Origin: JBDTNL01 sp039933785
GTDB lineage: Bacteria; Acidobacteriota; Thermoanaerobaculia; Multivoradales; JAGPDF01
DNA length: 26,881 nucleotides
NCBI GenBank assembly: GCA_039933785.1
Contig: JBDTNL010000050.1
Location: 1 to 26,881 of the forward strand
Direction of reading: 5' to 3'
Shown here: piece after piece, positions 1-7,900 of the stretch
How the letters are laid out: each line of letters begins with the position of its first letter
How positions within the stretch are numbered: the stretch's first letter is position 1
Position numbers and translations under genes: made by a program
Notes under the pieces: generated by a model
The model's input: only the letters and a program-made list of their open reading frames with translations
What the model was told of the DNA's origin: nothing
The model's database searches: none

Positions 1-1
1 G

Positions 2-496
2 CTGGTGAATCTCTTCCACCTCGAGTACGAGCGCGGCGAGGCGGCAGCGGCCAAGGCGCTCGCCGAGGGTAAGACCGCGGCCCCGGCGCAAGTCGAGGTC
101 GGCCGTCAGGCGGACTCCGAGCTTGCTCCGCCCGCGTCGGGCAAGCACTGCGGCGCGGGATCCTCGGGTATCGCAGTCGATCCTTACGGCAACGTCTACC
201 CTTGCGTGCAGTGGCGCAGGGCGGTGGGGAATCTCCACGAACAATCGATCGCCGAAATCTGGGCGCACTCGCGAGGGCTGACCGACATCCGCGAGCTCAC
301 GGCGCAGGTGAAGACCGTTTTGGAGGGTGAAGCCGACGCCGCGCTATTGAACTTCTGCCCGGGCCTGGCGGCTACCAGCAGCGGTGACCCGCTCGCGGTC
401 TACGACGGCGCACGGAAACGTGTCGACGCGATCCATCAGGTGCAGGCCGAGCGCGGACCGACGCAGGGCCGCGCTCTCCTTCCGATCATTTCCTGA
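2..496 (+). CDS. Radical SAM/SPASM domain protein, C-terminal fragment (5' end outside window)
   Basis: Only the C-terminal part of this protein is inside the window; the frame is open at the left edge. The visible part has the hallmark of a SPASM auxiliary cluster domain: a cysteine (codon 149-151) followed by a Gly-rich stretch and a PYGNVYPC segment (second Cys about 18 residues later), then a third cysteine in an FCPGLA motif near the end. SPASM domains bind one or two extra 4Fe-4S clusters, and in RiPP pathways such enzymes modify ribosomal peptides, for example by forming thioether or C-C links. The radical SAM CxxxCxxC core would lie upstream and cannot be seen. The gene converges on the 60-residue peptide gene at 556-738, which makes that peptide the obvious candidate substrate; this is inference. 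A different role, such as sulfatase maturase-like activity, cannot be excluded from this fragment. Confidence 0.8.
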   Translation: MVNLFHLEYERGEAAAAKALAEGKTAAPAQVEVGRQADSELAPPASGKHCGAGSSGIAVDPYGNVYPCVQWRRAVGNLHEQSIAEIWAHSRGLTDIRELTAQVKTVLEGEADAALLNFCPGLAATSSGDPLAVYDGARKRVDAIHQVQAERGPTQGRALLPIIS

Positions 497-527
497 AAAA
501 ACAAAGCCCCGGTCACCGTGCCGGGGC
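496..527 (-). terminator. Intrinsic terminator of the C25/peptide transcript
   Basis: The stem is GCCCCGG (506-512) and CCGGGGC (521-527) with an 8-base loop. On the minus strand it is followed at once by a T-rich tract (positions 505 down to 496, one interruption). On the plus strand no T tract follows, so the polarity fits the minus-strand peptide gene, whose stop lies 28 bases upstream of the stem. The T tract overlaps the stop codon of the convergent radical SAM gene. Confidence 0.8.
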
Positions 528-555
528 GGGTCGGTGATTCAGAGCATCGACCTCG

Positions 556-738
556 TCAGGACGAGATCGGGCCCTGGTTACAGACCGCAGGGTTCCCCTT
601 GGCGGGTGGTGCGGGAGCGCAGACCGACGCAACCGCCTCGAGCGGCTGGCGGCTCAGGATCTGCGGCCGCTCGTAAGGCAGAAGGCGTCGGCTGGCAGCC
701 GCGTCGGTGGCGTTCTTGGCGTCGTCCGCTCGATCCAT
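556..738 (-). CDS. Small peptide, candidate RiPP precursor (60 aa)
   Basis: This 60-residue peptide has an Asp/Ala-rich start, then PYERPQI (residues 21-27), LEAVASVC (33-40) and a Pro/Gly/Asn-rich tail with a second Cys at 53. A YxxPx(hydrophobic) motif before a short Cys-containing tail is typical of leader peptides read by RiPP recognition elements (lasso peptides and several radical SAM-associated families). I chose the ATG at 738 because GGAGAGG lies 11 bases upstream of it in the 26-base gap after the C25 gene; a GTG at 768 in the same frame overlaps that gene and lacks such a site. The gene shares orientation with the peptidase upstream and ends at a strong terminator. The predicted core would be roughly residues 39-60. 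No database family was checked, and the modification type is unknown. Confidence 0.72.
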   Translation of the reverse strand: MDRADDAKNATDAAASRRLLPYERPQILSRQPLEAVASVCAPAPPAKGNPAVCNQGPISS

Positions 739-749
739 ATCTGGTTTTT

Positions 750-756
750 CCTCTCC
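750..756 (-). promoter_or_regulatory. Ribosome binding site deciding the peptide start
   Basis: GGAGAGG on the minus strand, 11 bases before the ATG at 738 and downstream of the C25 stop at 765. It favours the 60-residue reading over the 70-residue GTG form, and shows that the peptide is likely translated on its own. Confidence 0.6.
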
Positions 757-764
757 GCAAGCAC

Positions 765-3700
765 TCACTCTACGCCAGCCGATGGGTTCCCGCCCGAAGC
801 GGGAGGGGTCGGCGGTGCGACCTTCCAGCGCAGCGCGGGATCGCCAAGTAGCACGTAGATATCGAACATGGAAGGACTTCCACCCGAGATCTGGAAGCTC
901 CGTAGCGCCTGTTGGACCACATCGCCCAAGCGCGGATTCTGTCCCGCGGCCACGACACTGTAGAACTTCTCTGCCAGTACCCGTGCCTCGGATTGAATCG
1001 AAAGGGCCGAGGGTGCCCAGACCGCAGCCGCCCCGCCGCCAGCATGGGTGATCAATTGTTCCCCGAGCGCCGGAATCCCGGGGACCGTGAAGCGATTCAC
1101 CTCACAGGTCATCGCCGTCAAGATCGGAAGCTTGCTGCCATTCTGCAGGCTGACGACATCTCCACTGTTCAAGAGGCCGCTGCCCGAGAGACGATCCAAC
1201 GCGCCGTGCCCCAGATAGTCCGCGAACGAGGCGCCACTGGCGATGCTACCCAGCAACTGAGTGCGTGCGGCGCCAAGGGTGGTGTTGTCCAGGTAGATGC
1301 GAATCGGCCCGTAGTTGCCCGGCAGGTGTGACAACACTTGGTCGCTGTCGGCACTAAAGTTCGCGCCCTGATCCTGGGCGTCGGCAAGCGCCAGCATGGT
1401 TCCTGCCCACGCCCCCGGATCTGCCTCGTACGCCAACAGCTTGTCGACGTAGTCGTTCAACTGTTGCGCGGTGGTCGCCGGTATCCGGCCGACCGCGACG
1501 TCCGGGATCCCATCGTTGCCCGACAGGTCGGCCACCCGGTTGTCAGAACCGAACAGACCGCCAGCTGTGGACACCAGAATCGTCGGCACCAGGCTGTCGC
1601 CGCCGCCGAGCAGGTTCCGGTAATCAAGACTGCCCGCCCCCGCCAACACTACGTACCGCGGCGCCGGATTCCAGAACGAGGCGGCGTACGCCAGGAAATC
1701 ATGCAGCGCATGCGGATTCGAGCGTCCGCCGTTGAATTCGTTCATCACCGCTTCGACGTCCACCACCGCCGTTCGCAGCCCCTGCATCTGCCGCGCGTTG
1801 GCCAGCCGTTGGGCTGCGCTGCTGAGCGCCGCCGTGGTCACCACCAGGTAGTCGGCGCCCCGACCCGAGGCCTTCAACTGGCCGTCGATCCATGGACGCA
1901 AGCTCGGAGTCTTCCCACCGTTCGGGCCGATCGCGGCATACGTCGAGCTTCCCGACGGCGGGGTGAACCCAATGCCGAACAGGCCGGCATTCGAGGTCGA
2001 CGTCGCGCCCACCAGCGACCGGGGCTGGAGCGGGTTACCCACATCGAACAACCTGACGTCCGCAGTGGAGAAACCGCTGACACTGAGCGCCGCATGGCCG
2101 TCCGGACGGAAGACCAGCGCGTCCGTCGCGGCGCGGTATGCACGCGGGTAGGTGAGGTCGGCGTAGTCGAAGTCAGTGAAACTCTGTGACGCGCCGCCGC
2201 CAAGGAGAGCGGTCAACTGCAACTGATTCCCGCTCTCGAGCAGCGTGGTCGCGGACACCGGGAAGCTCGCGTCGCTCGGCGCGATTCCCGTCCACTGCCA
2301 GTCGCCCACCGGCACGCCGTTGAGGCTCGCCTGCACACGGTGCTCATCAGTCACACCGCTGCTGCTGGCGCCCTGGAAGTGCAACTTGAGGGTAGCCGAG
2401 CCCGCGCCACCGGCACCGGGCGCATCCAGCGAGTACGTCTTGGCCGGGCCGCCACCGCTGAAGCCGTCCCAGAACCAGTAGTCCGATTCGGGATCAAGCG
2501 GCACCACGGTTAGCGGAAACGCATCGACCTCCGCGTGCTTGAGGTCCACAAACGTATCGCCCAAGCTCCCCGCACCCGTCGCCACAGACACTGTCGGCAT
2601 GACAGGCCCGGCAGCGCGCGTCAAGCGATACGCCTGGTCGGGCGAGTAAAGGTCGTGAATAGCCTCGCCGTAGAAATACATTCCCGCGCTTGGCTTCTTG
2701 CGGGTGATCGGGTCGGCAAGCCACCACACCGGCTGGCCCTGCTTGCTAAGCGTGAAACTCCCCCGCGACAGCATGCTCTCGACCGTCGACTGCGTCTCAC
2801 CCAATGCGGAGGCGAGCGCGCTCGATGAAATGAACTGGATACCGGTCTCGCGGACGCCGATCCGCAGGCTATCCACCGGCTTCTGGGTAACGATGCCGCC
2901 ACCGAGCCGCGCCGCTTCGGCGATCGGAGCCTCGCGATGTGCCGAGGCACGCTCGGCACGCTCGAAGTCTTCCGCGCCCGCAAACTTGGCGGACCGCCCG
3001 TGCTCCCAATCCACCCGAACGTCGAACGGGCCCAGGCGAGTACGCTGCCCGTCGGCCCGCACTTCGATGAGCCGATAGCGCGGCATCGCATCGCGCGAGG
3101 AGGCCGTCGGATCCACGAAGCGATACATGCCGCCTTCCGGACGCATGAGCGCCGGCAGGAGATCCTTGCTCACTCGAACGAACTTCCCTCGCGTGGCATC
3201 GAAGCGCTCGACGTAGAAGCCGATCGTGCCGGCCTCGGATGCGGTTTCCCACTCGAGCGCAACCGCACCGCTGTCTTCGTACGCGCGGAAGCCCGAAACC
3301 AGCGCTTCAGTGAGGAGACCCTGCGTGGCGGCCAATTCGCAGATCGGACCGAAGAGATAGAGCGCGCGAGCCTGCGTATTGTTACCAGTCTGATCCCGGT
3401 ACTGAGCCCGTGTTCCGTTGCCGGACGCTACGGTTCCGGTCACCGGATTCCGCTGCCCTGCCGCCGAGGGGGTCACCTTGACTCGGTACGCGAGGATCAC
3501 CGTCGAGCCGGCGCCAACCGTCCCAGGGTTCCATGTGACGTTGCCGATAGCACCGACCGCAGGTTGAGCGGTGATCGTGCCCTGAGTGACCGTCGCGAGA
3601 CCTGCGTAGGCTACGCGCGCAACTACCCCCGGAATGTTGGCGGTCACCAAGTTCGCAGCGGAGAACGTTATCGCTTGGGCTTCGGGGTTCACAACGCGAA

Positions 3701-4832
3701 CAGTCACGGTGAAACACGTGGTCTGGCCCGTGGCCGGGGGGTTGGGCCCGTTGTTGCCCGCTCCGCAACCTCCGTAGGTCAACTGCTGCTCCACATACGT
3801 CTTGACCGGGGTGCCGCCGGCATCGTTAGGCAGATAGACCCGAAACGCGTTCGTGGTGGGATTGGCGGTCGGAGGATTCGCCGCCGCGCTCGAGTTACCG
3901 AACCACACATTGGCATAGTTGCCGTTGACGCCAGCACCGGTGGTGTAGTTGCTGATGTCGATCGTCGCGGTCCAGATTCCGCCTTCGGTTGAGTTCGTGT
4001 CCGTCGTCCAGGCGTTGATCGTGTTTCGCGCCCAAGTGTCGTCAACTGACAGCGCCGCGCTTGCAATGGTCTGGGTGACGGCGCCGGTCCGGCTGCTCAA
4101 CGCAATCGATCCCTGGCTGCCGGCGTTGTTGCTGTCGTAGTCGAAATCGTTCTCGTTCGCGGTACAACCGGAAGTGAGGTAGGGATAGACCTTGTAGGTC
4201 TTGGTGCCACTCCCAGAGCTAGGCGGGTTTTGGCCCAGCTGGTTGTGCGAGTCGTAGTAGATCGGAATCTCGGTGCCGCCTCCTCCCGAGGTGCCGTCAT
4301 TGGCCCGGATGCCGATGGCATTGATGCCGTTCGAACCGCCCACAGTCTCGTCGACCCGCAGCTCCCAGTGACCGGCTACCCTATTTGTTGCGTTAGTGCT
4401 GTTCAGCAGATCTGTCCACGTGTTGTCCACGCAGAAAGCCGTCGTGGCGCCAGACGCGCAGGTCTGGGTGGCCGCGGTCGTCCCATCGGGCCGGATCAGC
4501 GAATAAGTCACGCTTCCGAAAGTGGTTCGCGCACGATCTCGTTGGGGAGTCGCCGTATCTTCAGTGGCGCCACCGGCCCCGAAGTCGGCGTCGAAGATCG
4601 AGACGACGAACTGACCTAGACCCGCAGGTTGTTCAATGAAGTAGCGATAGAGCCCACCGGAGACGGGAGTGGCGCTGATGTAGTCCCCGTTTGCGGTACC
4701 CGCACCGTCAGCCTGGGGCGTGTACAGCGAGAGCGCACCCGTGGACGCCGCCGAGGCAACCCGGCAAGGCAGCAGGATGAGTACCGAAACCACCAGAACT
4801 CGCACCATTCGACCGACCCAAATATCTGCCAT
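765..4832 (-). CDS. Exported C25 (gingipain-family) cysteine peptidase, paralogue B
   Basis: A 1355-residue secreted protein with a cysteine peptidase domain at its C-terminal end. The ATG at 4832 is chosen because GAGGAG sits 7 bases upstream; a GTG five codons earlier is also open. Residues 1 to about 28 form a signal peptide ending VASA. Residues about 30-495 are Gly/Thr/Asn-rich beta-type sequence, and about 510-608 is a fibronectin-like segment (WETASEAGTIGFYVERF). The C25 domain covers about 985-1330, with a gingipain-like GSDN...GNDGIPDVAVGRIP segment, a GHG motif (catalytic His1209) and TAMTC (nucleophile Cys1243). It ends soon after LGDPALRW, with no type IX secretion sorting domain visible. 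It closely resembles the next gene at 4974-9749, most strongly in the C-terminal half. A role in processing the adjacent peptide is inference. Confidence 0.9.
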   Translation of the reverse strand: MADIWVGRMVRVLVVSVLILLPCRVASAASTGALSLYTPQADGAGTANGDYISATPVSGGLYRYFIEQPAGLGQFVVSIFDADFGAGGATEDTATPQRDRARTTFGSVTYSLIRPDGTTAATQTCASGATTAFCVDNTWTDLLNSTNATNRVAGHWELRVDETVGGSNGINAIGIRANDGTSGGGGTEIPIYYDSHNQLGQNPPSSGSGTKTYKVYPYLTSGCTANENDFDYDSNNAGSQGSIALSSRTGAVTQTIASAALSVDDTWARNTINAWTTDTNSTEGGIWTATIDISNYTTGAGVNGNYANVWFGNSSAAANPPTANPTTNAFRVYLPNDAGGTPVKTYVEQQLTYGGCGAGNNGPNPPATGQTTCFTVTVRVVNPEAQAITFSAANLVTANIPGVVARVAYAGLATVTQGTITAQPAVGAIGNVTWNPGTVGAGSTVILAYRVKVTPSAAGQRNPVTGTVASGNGTRAQYRDQTGNNTQARALYLFGPICELAATQGLLTEALVSGFRAYEDSGAVALEWETASEAGTIGFYVERFDATRGKFVRVSKDLLPALMRPEGGMYRFVDPTASSRDAMPRYRLIEVRADGQRTRLGPFDVRVDWEHGRSAKFAGAEDFERAERASAHREAPIAEAARLGGGIVTQKPVDSLRIGVRETGIQFISSSALASALGETQSTVESMLSRGSFTLSKQGQPVWWLADPITRKKPSAGMYFYGEAIHDLYSPDQAYRLTRAAGPVMPTVSVATGAGSLGDTFVDLKHAEVDAFPLTVVPLDPESDYWFWDGFSGGGPAKTYSLDAPGAGGAGSATLKLHFQGASSSGVTDEHRVQASLNGVPVGDWQWTGIAPSDASFPVSATTLLESGNQLQLTALLGGGASQSFTDFDYADLTYPRAYRAATDALVFRPDGHAALSVSGFSTADVRLFDVGNPLQPRSLVGATSTSNAGLFGIGFTPPSGSSTYAAIGPNGGKTPSLRPWIDGQLKASGRGADYLVVTTAALSSAAQRLANARQMQGLRTAVVDVEAVMNEFNGGRSNPHALHDFLAYAASFWNPAPRYVVLAGAGSLDYRNLLGGGDSLVPTILVSTAGGLFGSDNRVADLSGNDGIPDVAVGRIPATTAQQLNDYVDKLLAYEADPGAWAGTMLALADAQDQGANFSADSDQVLSHLPGNYGPIRIYLDNTTLGAARTQLLGSIASGASFADYLGHGALDRLSGSGLLNSGDVVSLQNGSKLPILTAMTCEVNRFTVPGIPALGEQLITHAGGGAAAVWAPSALSIQSEARVLAEKFYSVVAAGQNPRLGDVVQQALRSFQISGGSPSMFDIYVLLGDPALRWKVAPPTPPASGGNPSAGVE

Positions 4833-4910
4833 CTCCCCGCTCCTCACGTCATGTTTCCCTGGCTATATCTCTAATGGTGCCCGCTACTTGCAGCAACGGT
4901 AAGCCATCCG

Positions 4911-4939
4911 AGTATTGCGAAATAGCATGAACAAGTCAA
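4911..4939 (-). promoter_or_regulatory. Predicted sigma70-type promoter for peptidase B and the peptide
   Basis: On the minus strand TTGACT (4939-4934) and AATACT (4916-4911) are separated by exactly 17 bases in the 141-base gap between the two C25 genes. The predicted transcript would have a leader of about 70 bases before the ATG at 4832. It would allow peptidase B and the small peptide to be expressed apart from peptidase A. Confidence 0.45.
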
Positions 4940-4973
4940 AGCTTGGCCAATAGTCCAGGACCTCCCTGCGGTC

Positions 4974-7900
4974 TTAGGGCACCCGAGGTGCCGGCTTCCA
5001 GCGCAGCGCCGGGTCCCCGAGCAAGACATAGATGTCGAACATCGATGGATTGCCTCCGGAATTTCTGAAGTCTCGCAGCGCCTGCAGAATCAAATCGCCG
5101 AGCCTCGGGGCCTGGGTCGCGCTCACTGCGCTGTAGAACTTTTCGGCCAGAACCTCGGCGTCGGAGCTCGTCGACAGCGCCGAAGGAGCCCACACAGCCG
5201 CGGCGCCGCCGCCGGCCCGGTTCACCAGTTGCTCACCCAGCGATGGGATACCCGGAACGGTGAACCTGTTGACCGTACAGGTCATGGCCGTGAGGATCGG
5301 CAAGAGGCTGCCGTTCTGCAGGCCCCCGACGTCGCTCGAGCTCAGTAGGCCACCTGCCGACAGCCGATCCAAACCCCCGTGGCCGAGATAGTCGATGAAC
5401 GAAGCACCCGAATTGATACCGCTCAGCAGCTGCGTTCTCGCTGCACTGAGTGGCACGCTATCGAGATAGATGCGCGCCGGTAAGTAGTTGGCGCTCAGTT
5501 TCGACAAGACTTGGTCACTGTCGAGACTGAAATTCGCACCTTGATCCTGAGCATCCGCAAGCGCCAGGACGTTGCCCGCCCAGGCCCCAGGATCCGCCTC
5601 GTACGCCAACAGTTTGTCGACGTAGTCATTCAACTGCTGAACCGTGGTCGCCGGTATGCGCCCGACCGCGATGTCCGGAATACCGTCGTTGCCCACCAGG
5701 TCGGCCACTCGGTTGTCCGAGCCGAACAGGCCTCCCGACGTCGATACCAGGATCGTCGGCACCAAGCTATCGCCGTTGCCGAGCAGGTTGCGGTAGTCGA
5801 GGCTACCTGCTCCCGCGAACACGACGTAGCGCGGCGCCGGATTCCAGAACGAGGCCGCGTAGGCCAGGAAATCGTGCAGCGCATGCGGGTTCGAGCGTCC
5901 ACCGTTGAACTCGTTCATCACCGCTTCGACATCTACCACTGCAGTCCGCAGACCCTGGCTCTCCCGCGCGTTCGCCAGCCGCTGCGCCGCGTCGCTGAGC
6001 GCCGCCGTCGTCACCACGAGATAGTCCGCACCCCGGCCCGAGGCCTTCAACTGACCGTCGATCCACGGGCGCAGGCTCGGCGTCTTGCCACCCGCCGGGC
6101 CCATCGCCGCGTAGGTCGAGCTGCCGGACGGGGGCGTGAATCCGATGCTGAACGTCCCCGCATTCGTCGTCGATGTCGCGCCCACCAACGACCGTGGTTG
6201 GAGCGGATTGCCGACGTCGAACAGTCGAACATCCGCACCGGCGAATCCGTTGACGCTGAGCGCCGCGTGCCCATCCGGGCGAAAGATCAGCGCGTCGGAC
6301 ACGGCGCGATACGCGCGCGGGTACCCGAGCTCGGCAAAGTCGAAGTCGGTGAAGCTGTATGGTGTTCCGGGATCCAGGATCGCCGTCAGCTGCAGCTGGT
6401 TTCCGCTCTCGAGCAGGGTCGTGGCCGAGATCGGAAAGCTCACCTCGCTCGCCGCGATTCCAGTCCACCGCCACTCACCGACCGGCACCCCGTTCAGGCT
6501 CGCCTGCACGTGGTGTTCGTTGGCCACTCCGCTGCTGCTTATCCCCTGGAAGTGCAGCTTGAGCGCCGCTGAACCCGCGGCGCCCGCACCGGGAGCATCG
6601 AGGCTAAAAGCCTTGCCCGGGCTGCCGGCAACGAAGCCGTCCCAGAACCAGTAGTCGGATTCGGGATTGAGCGGCACCACAGTCGAGGGGAAGGCGTCGA
6701 CCTCGGAATGCTTCAGGTCGACGAACGTGTCGCCCACACTCGCGGCGCCCGACGAGACCGCGACCGCCGGCATGACCGGACCGGCAATCCGCGTTAATCG
6801 ATACGCCTGATCGGGCGAGTAGAGGTCATGAATCGCCTCGCCGTAGAAATACATCCCAGCGCTCGGCTTCTTCCGCGTGATCGGATCCGCGAGCCACCAC
6901 ACCGGCTGACCCTGCTTGCTCAGCGTGAAGGCACCTCGGGAGAGCAGGCTCTCCACCGTCGCTTGCGTCTCGCCAAGCGCTTGCGCCAACGTCGAGCTCG
7001 AAATGAACTGAATCCCCGTTTCCCGCACGCCAATCCGCAGGCTGTCCACCGGCTTCTGCGCTGCAGGGCTGGCCACCTTGGCGTCCTCGGCGACCGGCAC
7101 CTCACGCTGCTCGGATGTGTGCTCGACGCGCTCGAAGTCCTGACCGCCGACAAGTTGCGCCGACCGGCCGTGCTCCCAATCCACCTTGACCTCAAACGGG
7201 CCGAGACGCCGGCGCTGACCGTCCGCGCGCACTTCGATCAGCCGATAGCGCGACATCGCGTCACGCAGCGATGCCGTCGGATCCACGAAACGATACGTAC
7301 CGCCTTGCGGTGAATGGGCGAGCGCCGGCAGCAGATCCTTGCTCACGCGCACGAACCTCTTCGTCGTCCTGTCGAAGCGTTCCAAATAGAAGCCGACCGT
7401 GCCGGCTTCCGACGCGGTGTTCCACTCCACCGCCACGGCACCGCTCTCCTCGTAGGCGCGAAAATCAGACACCAGGGCCTCAGTCAGCAGGCCCGCCGTT
7501 ACGCTGAGCTGGCAGAGGGGACCGAAGGTGTAGGTCGCACGCGCTTGCACGGTGTTCGCGGTACCGTCCAACCACACGGCTCTCGTGCCGTTCGTCGTCA
7601 CATTGCCGGTGAGATCCAACGTTCCAGCGCCGGTGGGATGGACCTGGACTCGAAATGACAGCAACGCAGTGGCGCCCGCTGCCAGGGTACCCGGGTTCCA
7701 ATGGATCGTACCGATGCCGAGGTCGGCGGGCTCGCTGGTTACCGTGCCCTGTGATGGCGAACCGGTGCCGCGCAGGTGGTACCAGACGTTCGCCACCGGT
7801 CCGGGCACGTTGACCGTAACCTCGTCGGTCGAGGGCGTCCCGAAGTTGATCGCCTGGGCCGAAGGATTCACCAACGTCACGGTCACCGTCATGCAGGTCG

